Numbered from the stretch's first letter, positions 28,768 to 37,288 are shown. The stretch: DNA of 64,000 bases from Aquimarina mycalae (GCF_029906345.1 NZ_JARYGY010000004.1:427249-491248), one strand, 5' to 3'. Numbers and translations: made by a program. Notes: generated by a model not told the origin, from the sequence alone.

Positions 28768-30120
28768 ATGCATCATAAAAGAGGAGGATATTCATATTTA
28801 ATTAGACCAATACTTGTAGTTATTGATCTATTAATCTTATTAGCTTCTTCTTACTATTTGCTTAACAATATTGTTTCTAATAAACTATATGTCTTTTTGT
28901 CAATAGTTTGGTTAGTTTCTGCATACTTGCTTAATTTTTATGAAGTATACCGTTTTACCAAAGTAATTACGATTATTTCTCTTCTAATCAGGCAAGGCTT
29001 ATTAGTTCTTATTCTTCTTTATGCTTATTTTGGATTACTTAAAATAAACTTCTTTTCGGTTAGAGATACATTTTATTTTATTCTAACCACCATGTCTTCC
29101 GTAGGTGTTGTTAAGGTTATCACATATTATGCATTAAGAAGATATCGCTCATACTTAGGCGGTAATAATAGAAGAGTTATTATTATAGGTGGTAATAAAA
29201 GTGCAGAACAACTCAAAACCTTTTTTGAAAAAAGAAAAGATTTGGGATATAAAGTGCTACAAGTGTTTTCTGATAACCACTCAAACACAATAAAGGATAG
29301 TTTTGAATTTTTAGAGAAAGAAGATGTAGATGAAATATATTGTTCCATTGATGAAATTTCGGATGAAACGGTAAATGAATACGTAAAATATGCAGATCAA
29401 AATTATTGTGTTCTCAAGTTTATACCTAGTTCACAACGAATTTTTTCTAAAAGACTTAAGACTGATTATTATGAGTACTTGCCCGTACTTTCTATTCCCG
29501 AAGTATCGTTAAATAGTGCCACAAATAGAGCTATTAAAAGAGGATTTGATATAGTTTTCTCATTATTAGTTATAATCTTTATTCTCTCCTGGTTGATACC
29601 GCTATTATATGTTTTGATAAAAATTGAATCTAGTGGTCCTCTAATTTATAGTCATAGACGAAATGGTATTAATTATAAGGAATTTATATGTTATAAGTTC
29701 AGATCTATGAGAAACGAAAACTTTTCTGATCTAGTACAGGTTAAAAAAGAAGATCAAAGAGTTACAAAGATTGGTCGTTTTATTAGAAGAACAAGTATTG
29801 ATGAACTCCCTCAATTTTTTAATGTTCTTTTTGGAGATATGTCTGTAGTTGGTCCTAGACCTCATATGATCTCATATACCAAAGATTATAGTAAGAGAAT
29901 AGATAAATATAATTTTGTTTTTCGTCACTCTGTAAAGCCAGGAATAACAGGAATGGCTCAAGTAAAAGGATATAGAGGAGAAGTAGAAAACAATGAAGAT
30001 ATCGTAAATCGAATCAAATATGATATTTTTTATATAGAAAACTGGTCATTATTGTTAGATTCAAAAATTATATTCGACACCATAATTAACTTAATAAAAG
30101 GACAGGAAAAAGCGTATTAA
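28768..30120 (+). CDS. WcaJ-type undecaprenyl-phosphate sugar phosphotransferase, copy 2
   Basis: The 450-residue protein is a paralogue of the gene at 25009. It has the same layout: four N-terminal helices, a degenerate nucleotide-binding middle domain, and a catalytic C-terminal domain with ICYKFRSMRN near residue 310, RRTSIDELPQFFNVLFGDMS near 346 and HSVKPGITGMAQVKGYRGEV near 387. It differs from copy 1 most in the middle domain and in the loop after FRSMR. Having two such enzymes around ugd/uxs suggests either a duplicated start point or two glycans with different first sugars. The next gene starts about 118 bases later. Confidence 0.92.
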   Translation: MHHKRGGYSYLIRPILVVIDLLILLASSYYLLNNIVSNKLYVFLSIVWLVSAYLLNFYEVYRFTKVITIISLLIRQGLLVLILLYAYFGLLKINFFSVRDTFYFILTTMSSVGVVKVITYYALRRYRSYLGGNNRRVIIIGGNKSAEQLKTFFEKRKDLGYKVLQVFSDNHSNTIKDSFEFLEKEDVDEIYCSIDEISDETVNEYVKYADQNYCVLKFIPSSQRIFSKRLKTDYYEYLPVLSIPEVSLNSATNRAIKRGFDIVFSLLVIIFILSWLIPLLYVLIKIESSGPLIYSHRRNGINYKEFICYKFRSMRNENFSDLVQVKKEDQRVTKIGRFIRRTSIDELPQFFNVLFGDMSVVGPRPHMISYTKDYSKRIDKYNFVFRHSVKPGITGMAQVKGYRGEVENNEDIVNRIKYDIFYIENWSLLLDSKIIFDTIINLIKGQEKAY

Positions 30121-30238
30121 CGAAACCTAACTTTCAAAAATGAATTGATTAAAGGTATAAGTCGAACCGACCTGGCTTTATTGCGGGATTTTCTGACGTA
30201 TACTGTGATAATGTTGTGAGAACATAAAATTAAAATTG

Positions 30239-31543
30239 GTGAGAATAAGCAAAAAAATAGTTGAGTTTTCAGGAATGTTTTATAAGCATGAAGACAATTT
30301 GGTACTCACTATTTTCTGGAATAGTTTATACATTGCTTTTCTTCTATTACCATTAGGAATTAATCTACCTACACCATTTTTTATTAGCTCAATAGTTCTG
30401 GGAGGGATTAATATCTTTAAATCTGATAAGAAACTAATTCCAGATAACAAAATACTACTGCTATTTCCGTTGTATTTTATCGTAATGTCATTAAGTTTAA
30501 TCTATACGGATAATATTTCTGATGGATTAAATATATTGCAGCGTTCTTTATCATTATTCTTATTTCCTGTTATTTTTCTTTTCGTAAAAGAAGACGCATC
30601 TACAGTAAAAAAACTATTTGATTTTTTACTTTTAGGATTAATAATTTCATTCTTCATAAACTTTTCTGTAGCGATATATAATTCAATATCAATCATGAAG
30701 GAAGAGTTCTTATTTGAGATTTCAATCCATGATTTTAATGTGTTTTTGAATTCATTTTTAAATGGATGGAATTATTTTATAGGAGATGAGTTTTCTAAGC
30801 TTATAAACCCCAGTTATCTTTCCTTATATATATTACTTGTATTAAGTTATTATCTAAAACATAAATTAGATACAAGATTAAGAACGGTGATCGTTACTAT
30901 TTTGTTTCTCTATATTTTTTTATTAGCTTCTGTAGCTGCTTATATGATACTAAGCATAATGTCACTATTGTTAATTTTTAATATTTCGGATAAGAATAGA
31001 AAACATACAATGATGATTATGTTTTTTTTAGGGTGTATTGTTTTCCTAAACAATCCACGTGTATTTGATTTTTACTCTAAGGTTAAGGATTTTGGGAATA
31101 CTATGGAATATGGTAATTCTACTTCAGAAAAAGCAAGGTTATTATCTTGGGACGCGAGTGTTAAATTAATCGAAGAAGCACCATTATTAGGATATGGAAT
31201 TGGAGATGCTAATGATATATTGATCCAAAAGTATAAAGAATTAGGATATGCCTATAATTATGAAAATAAGTATAATGCGCATAATCAATTTCTTCAAACT
31301 ACACTTCAGACGGGTATTGTTGGACTTGGAGTTTTAGTTAGTATTTTTATATTACTTGCAATAAGGATGAAACGAAGTAGAAATGAGTTTTCTGTTTTCT
31401 TAATTCTAATGATATCCCTAATATTTGAATCGATGTTGGTACGATTTAATGGGATCGTATTTTTCTCAATAATAATTCCTTTATTACTTAAAAAGAGAAG
31501 TATTTTAAGTAGTAGAATTATTCGTAATGTTCCCATTTCATAG
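30239..31543 (+). CDS. O-antigen ligase/polymerase-like protein, HNQFL subclass
   Basis: This is a 434-residue, roughly eleven-helix protein if the GTG at 30239 is used; a TTG one codon earlier and an ATG at 30278 are alternatives, and the ATG gives an equally plausible start (MFYKHEDNLVLT). It has INPSYLSLYILL near residues 198-209 and NAHNQFLQTTLQTGIVGLG near 346-364, matching the gene at 13414. It is the last polysaccharide gene before purD. A position at the end of the locus is common for WaaL-like ligases, but that is only suggestive. Confidence 0.8.
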   Translation: MRISKKIVEFSGMFYKHEDNLVLTIFWNSLYIAFLLLPLGINLPTPFFISSIVLGGINIFKSDKKLIPDNKILLLFPLYFIVMSLSLIYTDNISDGLNILQRSLSLFLFPVIFLFVKEDASTVKKLFDFLLLGLIISFFINFSVAIYNSISIMKEEFLFEISIHDFNVFLNSFLNGWNYFIGDEFSKLINPSYLSLYILLVLSYYLKHKLDTRLRTVIVTILFLYIFLLASVAAYMILSIMSLLLIFNISDKNRKHTMMIMFFLGCIVFLNNPRVFDFYSKVKDFGNTMEYGNSTSEKARLLSWDASVKLIEEAPLLGYGIGDANDILIQKYKELGYAYNYENKYNAHNQFLQTTLQTGIVGLGVLVSIFILLAIRMKRSRNEFSVFLILMISLIFESMLVRFNGIVFFSIIIPLLLKKRSILSSRIIRNVPIS

Positions 31544-31644
31544 GAGATACCAGAATAGATAAAATAGATCTAAAAATAATTAGTAAGAAAAGAGGTAAAG
31601 AACTATTTTTGACGGATAAAATTAGCCATCAAACAGCCATAAAA

Positions 31645-32916
31645 ATGAACATTTTAGTACTAGGATCAGGAGGAAGAGAACATACATTCACTTATAAGAT
31701 TGCTCAAAGTAATCTATGCAATAAATTATTTGTAGCTCCTGGAAATGCTGGAACTGCTAAAATTGCAACAAATGTATCGATTTCAGTTACTGATTTTGTT
31801 GCAATTAAGGATTTTGTATTAAACAAAAATATAGAAATGGTTGTTGTGGGACCAGAGGATCCTTTAGTGCAAGGTATTGCCGATTTCTTTGCGAATGATA
31901 TAGATTTAAAAAATGTAGCGGTTATAGGACCATCAAAAGAAGGTGCTAGATTAGAAGGTAGTAAAGAATATGCGAAAGAATTCTTATTTAGACATAATAT
32001 TCCTACTGCTGCTTATCAAAGTTTTACAGCAAATACAGTTAACGAAGGAAAGGAGTTTTTAACTACGCTTAATCCGCCTTATGTGCTTAAAGCAGATGGC
32101 TTAGCTGCTGGTAAAGGTGTGTTGATTCTTCAAGACATTGAAGAAGCCAAAACAGAGCTTGAAAACATGTTGACCAACAAAAAATTTGGGACTGCAAGTG
32201 AGAAAGTCGTTATAGAAGAATTCTTGGATGGGATTGAATTAAGTGTTTTTGTATTAACTGATGGTAAAAATTATGTCACTTTACCGACAGCCAAAGATTA
32301 TAAACGCATTGGTGAAGGAGATACAGGTCTAAATACTGGAGGAATGGGAGCAATTTCACCAGTTCCGTTTGCCGATGAAGCTTTTATGAATAAGATCGAG
32401 AAACAGATTATAAAGCCTACAGTAGAAGGCCTTTCTAAAGAAAAAATAGACTACAAAGGCTTTATTTTTATTGGATTGATTAAAGTAGGAGACGATCCTA
32501 AAGTAATAGAGTATAATGTAAGAATGGGAGATCCCGAAACAGAAGCTGTTTTACCAAGAGTAAAAACAGATTTAGTTTCATTATTTACTCATGTATCGAA
32601 CCAAACGTTGGATCAGGTTGAGGTTGAGATTGACCCTAGAAGTGCTACTACTGTAATGGCAGTTTCTGGAGGATATCCAGAAGCCTATGAAAAGGGGAAA
32701 GAAATTACTGGAATTGATCAAATATCCGATTCGTTAGTTTTTCATGCAGGAACGAAACTTGATGGAAATAAGGTAATAACTAATGGAGGACGTGTTATCG
32801 CTGTAACTTCCTTTGATTATGATTTTAGGGTAGCATTGAAAAAATCTTATGGAAACATTGAAAAACTAAATTTTGATAATATATATTACAGAAAAGATTT
32901 GGGATTTGATCTGTAA
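31645..32916 (+). CDS. purD: phosphoribosylamine-glycine ligase
   Basis: The enzyme ligates glycine to phosphoribosylamine with ATP in purine synthesis. The 423-residue protein begins MNILVLGSGGREHT; I reject a TTG 12 codons upstream because MNILVLGSGGREH is the universal GARS start. VVGPEDPL near residues 71-78, VLKADGLAAGKGVL near 140-153, the ATP-grasp NTGGMGAISP near 231-240 and VIEYNVRMGDPETE near 288-301 are all present. This is a chromosomal housekeeping gene directly downstream of the polysaccharide locus, and marks its right boundary. It is followed by a strong terminator. Confidence 0.96.
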   Translation: MNILVLGSGGREHTFTYKIAQSNLCNKLFVAPGNAGTAKIATNVSISVTDFVAIKDFVLNKNIEMVVVGPEDPLVQGIADFFANDIDLKNVAVIGPSKEGARLEGSKEYAKEFLFRHNIPTAAYQSFTANTVNEGKEFLTTLNPPYVLKADGLAAGKGVLILQDIEEAKTELENMLTNKKFGTASEKVVIEEFLDGIELSVFVLTDGKNYVTLPTAKDYKRIGEGDTGLNTGGMGAISPVPFADEAFMNKIEKQIIKPTVEGLSKEKIDYKGFIFIGLIKVGDDPKVIEYNVRMGDPETEAVLPRVKTDLVSLFTHVSNQTLDQVEVEIDPRSATTVMAVSGGYPEAYEKGKEITGIDQISDSLVFHAGTKLDGNKVITNGGRVIAVTSFDYDFRVALKKSYGNIEKLNFDNIYYRKDLGFDL

Positions 32917-32931
32917 AAAAAATATATAAAT

Positions 32932-32967
32932 AAAAAAAGCTCGTTGTCTAGACAACGAGCTTTTTTT
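32932..32967. terminator. bidirectional terminator between purD and the DUF6341 gene
   Basis: AAAAAAAGCTCGTTGTC at 32932-32948 and its reverse complement at 32951-32967 form an almost gapless palindrome with A and T runs outside a GC-rich stem. The two genes are convergent, and the symmetric A/T runs allow it to stop transcription from either side. Confidence 0.92.
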
Positions 32968-32983
32968 ATATTCTGTAGTAAGC

Positions 32984-33214
32984 TTAATCTAAAAAAGAAT
33001 GAGCTTTTGGATCTCTATCCTCTTCATTATTGTCATTAAATGTCTTTAGTTCTTTCATCCAATAGAAAAAAGCGACAAAACCAATAAGCATAAACAACCA
33101 GTTTACTATATTGGCAGCAGTCCAGCTTTCTAATTCTAAAGCTCTAAGAGCATCAAATGGAGCAAAAAGCACGTTTACAACAAGAGATTCGATAGCTTCA
33201 AAAAAATCTTTCAT
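32984..33214 (-). CDS. DUF6341-family small membrane protein
   Basis: A 76-residue protein with one hydrophobic helix (residues about 34-53, INWLFMLIGFVAFFYW-like) and a charged C-terminal tail rich in Asp and Asn. The N-terminal FFEAIESLVVNVLFAPFDAL is amphipathic. Such proteins are conserved next to purD and DUF6427 genes across Flavobacteriia and have sometimes been misnamed uracil phosphoribosyltransferase. Function is unknown. Its promoter and 5' leader (33215-33337) overlap the divergent DUF6427 gene start, so the two genes may be co-regulated. Confidence 0.85.
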   Translation of the reverse strand: MKDFFEAIESLVVNVLFAPFDALRALELESWTAANIVNWLFMLIGFVAFFYWMKELKTFNDNNEEDRDPKAHSFLD

Positions 33215-33233
33215 AATATGATCTTCATTTTCA

Positions 33234-33264
33234 TTATAAAAAGTTAACTAAAAACTTTTTATAA
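33234..33264 (-). other. 12-bp stem-loop in the leader of the DUF6341 gene
   Basis: TTATAAAAAGTT at 33234-33245 pairs perfectly with AACTTTTTATAA at 33253-33264 around a 7-base loop. It lies about 20 bases ahead of the start codon of the minus-strand gene and would be in its mRNA leader; AT-rich, so of modest stability. Confidence 0.45.
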
Positions 33265-33307
33265 ATTAGTTATATTATAATTAAAAACAATGATATATTG
33301 TTTGACG

Positions 33308-33337
33308 CAAAAATATAAAAAATAGTAGTGTTATCAA
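33308..33337 (-). promoter_or_regulatory. Bacteroidota-type promoter for the DUF6341 gene
   Basis: On the minus strand, TTG (reverse complement of 33335-33337) and TATTTTTG (reverse complement of 33308-33315) are 19 bases apart, fitting the -33 TTG / -7 TAnnTTTG consensus. The -33 box lies inside the first codons of the divergent DUF6427 gene. Confidence 0.55.
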
Positions 33338-34248
33338 GCTTTTTTAGTAAATCAAAACCGATTAATTTTATAATTGTTGGATTATATATGTTAGTAATGT
33401 ATATCATCGCATATTATAAGAATGGTTTCGATCTTAATTATGTTTCGATTCTTATTTTTTTAGGAGGGTTTATTGCATACATAATTACGATGTTAGTTTT
33501 AAACCTAATAACTCAAAAAAACGATCTAACTCAAAAAAGTACCAACACTATACTACTATTTGGGTTTTTAACCGCCATTTTACCTATCTCACTTACAGAT
33601 CCAAGCATATTATTATCTAACTTATTTGTAATTTTTGCAATGAGGAGTGTTTTAAACCTGAGAAATGGAAAATATATTAAGTCTAATATTCTTGATGCTT
33701 CCATTTGCATTGGGATTGCTTCATTGACTTATTTTTGGAGTATAGGGTTTATCCTAATTATTTTTTTGGGAGTGTTATTTTTTGAACCAAAAAATTACAG
33801 AAACTGGATCATTCCTGTAGTTGGCCTTTTAGTTGTATATGTGTTATCTAATTGCTTCACTTTATTGTTTTATGATTCGTTTTTCAGAATGACAGATTAT
33901 GTGGATACGGTATCGTTTTCTTTTGATGGATACCTAAACAATGGAAAGTTTTTCTCAATAGGTGTTTTAGTAATTTGCGCTATTTTTTTCTTCTCAGTGT
34001 ATCTTATTAAATTTAGTAGGAAACCTACAAAATCAAAGCCTGTTTTAAAATTGATTATTGCACAATTGATTATTGCGGTTACGATAGTATTCATTGTTCC
34101 ACAGAAAAGCACAGCAGAAATGATTTTTATAGCCAGTCCTTTGGCAATTATTGGTACTACTTATTTAGAGATTGATCACGGTAAGTTTATTAAAGAAATT
34201 AATATTTGGGTGTTTTTATTACTTCCTTTTATGACCTTGCTATTTTGA
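33328..34248 (+). CDS. DUF6427-family polytopic membrane protein
   Basis: The 306-residue protein has about nine hydrophobic segments and starts with GTG. The N-terminal SSFFSKSKPINFIIVGLYM is typical of a flavobacterial family of unknown function found beside purD. No catalytic motif or known transporter signature could be seen. Basic residues in the loops after helices 4 and 7 give a likely inside orientation. The gene is divergent from the DUF6341 gene with about 113 bases between them. A role in nucleotide or envelope metabolism is only guessed from synteny. Confidence 0.8.
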   Translation: MLSSFFSKSKPINFIIVGLYMLVMYIIAYYKNGFDLNYVSILIFLGGFIAYIITMLVLNLITQKNDLTQKSTNTILLFGFLTAILPISLTDPSILLSNLFVIFAMRSVLNLRNGKYIKSNILDASICIGIASLTYFWSIGFILIIFLGVLFFEPKNYRNWIIPVVGLLVVYVLSNCFTLLFYDSFFRMTDYVDTVSFSFDGYLNNGKFFSIGVLVICAIFFFSVYLIKFSRKPTKSKPVLKLIIAQLIIAVTIVFIVPQKSTAEMIFIASPLAIIGTTYLEIDHGKFIKEINIWVFLLLPFMTLLF

Positions 34249-34536
34249 TTAAATCACATTTAGTTACGATCATATAAAACTTTATTATAGGTTATATGAT
34301 AATCAAAAAGGACAAGACAGAAAGTATTTATGTAGTGTATGGTTACAATAGGGTGTGTTTAAGGATCGACACATTGTAATTAAAAGCATAAATTTCCCGC
34401 TCCAAAGATATAATCTCAACTTATGTTATTACATTTGACGACTCAAAAATTATTTAGATTGTAAATTATAATCTTATAAGGTTATCAAGACGAAATTGGT
34501 ATAAGCTTTAAAATTGAGATACGTGTGGTATAGAAA

Positions 34537-35532
34537 ATGAATTATATAGGGTCAAAATATAAGCTTTCCGATTTCATAAAATCTACAGTACAAGAAGTTG
34601 TTGGTGATACACTTAAAGATAAAGTATTTTGTGACCTTTTTGCAGGCACAGGTATTGTAGGAAAAAGCTTTAAGACTTCGGTAAAACAAGTAATATCAAA
34701 TGACCTTGAATATTATAGTTATGTGTTAAACCGAAATTATATCGGTAATCATATTAAAGTAGATACCTCCAACTATATTAAAAAATTAAACCTATTAGAG
34801 GGAAAAAAAGGGTTCGTTTATAAAAACTACTGTAAAGGAGGAGAGTCAGATCGTCAATATTTCAGTAATAATAACGGACTAAAAGTAGATGCGATAAGGA
34901 TGCAAATCCAAAGTTGGTTAACTTCTAAAGAAATTAATGAAAATGTGTATTATTTTCTACTTGCTTCTCTATTAGAAAGTGCAGATAAGGTTGCTAATAC
35001 AGCTTCTGTGTATGGAGCATATCTAAAGCAATTAAAGAAAACAGCCCAAAAAGAAATAGAGATTGTTCCTGCTAATTTTGAGATAACAAAGAACACACAT
35101 AGAGTATATAATCAGGATAGTAATACGTTGATCAATCAAATAGAAGGAGACATATTATACCTTGATCCACCATATAACGCTAGGCAATATGGAGCCAATT
35201 ATCATATACTAAATACTATTGCAAAATATGATACCTTTGTACCTGCCGGAAAAACAGGTCTAAGACCATATAAAAGGTCTAATTATTGTAAAAAAGGAGA
35301 AGTCGCGCTAGTTTTTGAAGAGTTAATAAAAAATGCAAAGTTCGACTATATCTTTTTCAGTTATAATAATGAAGGATTAATGGCAGAAGAAGAAATAAGA
35401 CTAATTATGAAGCGTTATGGAAAATATAATTTGGTAACAACAGCATATCAAAGATTCAAGGCTGATAGAACCGAAAGTAGAAATCATAAGGCGACAACAA
35501 CAACGGAATATTTACACATTTTAGAAAAATAA
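34537..35532 (+). CDS. D12-class DNA adenine N6-methyltransferase, orphan
   Basis: The 331-residue protein begins with MNYIGSKYKLSDFI, the standard AdoMet/DNA entry segment of D12-class methyltransferases. FAGTG at residues 35-39 is motif I (AdoMet binding) and DPPYN at 210-214 is motif IV (catalysis). It methylates adenine N6 in a sequence-specific way. No restriction endonuclease or specificity subunit is near it, so it is an orphan enzyme as far as the window shows, possibly regulatory or from a decayed restriction system. The next gene starts 5 bases after its stop, so it is in one transcript with DUF4254. Confidence 0.88.
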   Translation: MNYIGSKYKLSDFIKSTVQEVVGDTLKDKVFCDLFAGTGIVGKSFKTSVKQVISNDLEYYSYVLNRNYIGNHIKVDTSNYIKKLNLLEGKKGFVYKNYCKGGESDRQYFSNNNGLKVDAIRMQIQSWLTSKEINENVYYFLLASLLESADKVANTASVYGAYLKQLKKTAQKEIEIVPANFEITKNTHRVYNQDSNTLINQIEGDILYLDPPYNARQYGANYHILNTIAKYDTFVPAGKTGLRPYKRSNYCKKGEVALVFEELIKNAKFDYIFFSYNNEGLMAEEEIRLIMKRYGKYNLVTTAYQRFKADRTESRNHKATTTTEYLHILEK

Positions 35533-35537
35533 CAACA

Positions 35538-36146
35538 ATGTTCACAGATAAAGCAAATAAGATTTTTAAAGAAGTTATAGATATGTATCATGTGATTGAC
35601 CGTGTGGATCAGGAATTCTCGAATCCATATGATAGTAAATCACAACAAATAGAACACCTATTATATCGTAAATGTTGGATCGATACAGTGCAGTGGCATT
35701 ATGAAGATATTATCCGTGATCCAGAGATTGATCCTGTTGCAGCTTTAAAATTAAAGAGACAAATCGATGCATCTAATCAAGATCGTACAGATATGGTTGA
35801 ATATATTGATAGTTACTTTTTGGAAACGTATAAAGACGTTATTCCTAAAGCTGATGCTACAATTAACACAGAAAGTCCAGCTTGGGGAGTAGATAGATTA
35901 TCAATATTAGCGTTGAAAGTATATCATATGCATGAAGAAACAGTTAGAGAAGGTGCATCAGATACTCATAAAGCTGCTTGTCAGAAAAAGTACAATGTAT
36001 TACTAGAACAGCAAGTAGATCTTTCTACTGCAATTGATACCTTATTGAGTGATATAGCTAATGGAGATAAATACATGAAAGTCTACAAGCAGATGAAAAT
36101 GTATAACGATGATGAGCTAAATCCAGTATTACGAGGAGAAAAATAG
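35538..36146 (+). CDS. DUF4254-family protein
   Basis: The 202-residue protein is helical and acidic with no signal peptide. A well conserved stretch runs from HVIDRVDQEFSNPYD to IEHLLYRKCWIDTVQWHYED (residues about 17-56), followed by RDPEIDP and NQDRTDMVEYID. This is a Bacteroidota family of unknown function commonly found next to heptosyltransferase-like GT9 genes, as here. A role in lipopolysaccharide core synthesis is suggested by that synteny only. It starts 5 bases after the methyltransferase. Confidence 0.85.
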   Translation: MFTDKANKIFKEVIDMYHVIDRVDQEFSNPYDSKSQQIEHLLYRKCWIDTVQWHYEDIIRDPEIDPVAALKLKRQIDASNQDRTDMVEYIDSYFLETYKDVIPKADATINTESPAWGVDRLSILALKVYHMHEETVREGASDTHKAACQKKYNVLLEQQVDLSTAIDTLLSDIANGDKYMKVYKQMKMYNDDELNPVLRGEK

Positions 36147-36157
36147 CAAGATATTTT

Positions 36158-37237
36158 TTGAGTAAAACCAAGAACATAGTAAAAAGTAACAAAGCCCTTT
36201 CTTCTAAGGGCTTTGATGCTCATATTTTAGTCATTAGATTGTCTGCAATGGGCGATGTTGCAATGACTGTACCTGTATTAAGAACATTTAGAGCAGCGTA
36301 TCCTGATGTTAAAATAACAGTACTTACCAGAAAATTCTTTGAGCCTATATTCTCTGGGATTGAAAACCTAGAAGTGTATCACGCAGATGTAAACGGAAAG
36401 CATAAAGGTGTTTTCGGTTTGTCAAAACTTTCTAGAGAGTTAAGAGGTCTTGGAATTACTGCTGTTGCTGATCTACACAATGTACTACGATCTAATATTC
36501 TAAAGAGTTTTCTGTCGCTCAGAGGAATTAAAGTAGTACAAATTGATAAAGGAAGAAAAGAAAAAAAAGCACTTACAAGACCAATTCATAAGGATTTCAA
36601 ACAACTAAAAACTACCCATCAAAGATATGCGGATGTTTTTGACGAATTAGGATATCCTATCAGTTTAGAAAAACATACGTTCCCAGATAAAACACCATTA
36701 ACTCCAGAAATATTAAAGCTAACAGAAAATTCTTCTAAAAAGTGGTTAGGAATAGCTCCTTTTGCGCAATACGAAAGTAAAACTTACCCGCTAGAATCAA
36801 TGATAGAAGTAATAGAGTTGTTGAATACACAAAACACGTACGAAATATTCCTTTTTGGAGGTGGAAAAAAGGAATTAGATATTCTGAATAATATTGATAG
36901 TAAATATAAAAATGTCACCAATGTAGCAGGTAAATTATCTTTTGAAGATGAATTAAAGTTGATTGGAAATCTGGATATAATGTTATCTATGGATAGTGGT
37001 AATGCACATTTAGCCGCGATGTATGGGGTTCCTACTATTACGTTATGGGGAGTTACACATCCTTTCGCAGGTTTTATGCCTTTTGGACAATCTATGGAGA
37101 GAGCTATTTTACCAAACCTGGCAAAGTATGATCAAATACCAACATCAATCTATGGTAATAAGGTTCCAGATGGATATGAAAAAGTAATGTATAGTATCAA
37201 ACCTCAAACAGTGATTGAGACAATTAATACATTGTAA
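36158..37237 (+). CDS. GT9-family heptosyltransferase-like glycosyltransferase
   Basis: The 359-residue protein resembles ADP-heptose:LPS heptosyltransferases. HILVIRLSAMGDVAMTVPVL near residues 23-42 is the family N-terminus. A donor-binding PFAQYESKTYPLE stretch near 205-217 and LSMDSGNAHLAAMYGVPTITLWG near 275-297 complete the GT-B signatures. The start is uncertain: a TTG at 36158 is the only in-frame start codon ahead of the conserved core and adds about 22 residues, whose coding sequence contains a perfect 10-bp hairpin (36190-36215). It probably builds the LPS core with the DUF4254 gene product. Confidence 0.85.
   Translation: MSKTKNIVKSNKALSSKGFDAHILVIRLSAMGDVAMTVPVLRTFRAAYPDVKITVLTRKFFEPIFSGIENLEVYHADVNGKHKGVFGLSKLSRELRGLGITAVADLHNVLRSNILKSFLSLRGIKVVQIDKGRKEKKALTRPIHKDFKQLKTTHQRYADVFDELGYPISLEKHTFPDKTPLTPEILKLTENSSKKWLGIAPFAQYESKTYPLESMIEVIELLNTQNTYEIFLFGGGKKELDILNNIDSKYKNVTNVAGKLSFEDELKLIGNLDIMLSMDSGNAHLAAMYGVPTITLWGVTHPFAGFMPFGQSMERAILPNLAKYDQIPTSIYGNKVPDGYEKVMYSIKPQTVIETINTL
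36190..36215 (+). other. GC-rich hairpin within the N-terminal codons of the GT9 gene
   Basis: CAAAGCCCTT at 36190-36199 pairs with AAGGGCTTTG at 36206-36215 around a 6-base loop. It lies about 30-57 bases into the coding region and is not followed by a T run, so it is not a normal terminator. Confidence 0.6.
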
Positions 37238-37274
37238 GCGGTTTGGAATTATGTTGTATACCTAAAAATATAAC

Positions 37275-37288
37275 CATTACATGTAATG
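37275..37288. other. 14-base palindrome between convergent genes
   Basis: CATTACATGTAATG is a perfect palindrome abutting the stop codon of the reductase gene on the minus strand, in the 51-base gap after the GT9 gene. It lacks a T run and so is a poor terminator; a binding site or chance are alternatives. Confidence 0.3.

Noticed and set aside
1..31543. Invertible promoter or shufflon controlling the polysaccharide locus
   Set aside because: Such switches are common in Bacteroides glycan loci, but no site-specific recombinase gene or paired long inverted repeats were seen here. The locus start lies outside the window.
34430..34437. TACATTTG as a promoter for the D12 methyltransferase
   Set aside because: The -7 word is exact but no TTG lies at the -33 position, and it is 100 bases away. 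I would not list it as a promoter without transcript data. The rest of this 288-base spacer showed nothing else.
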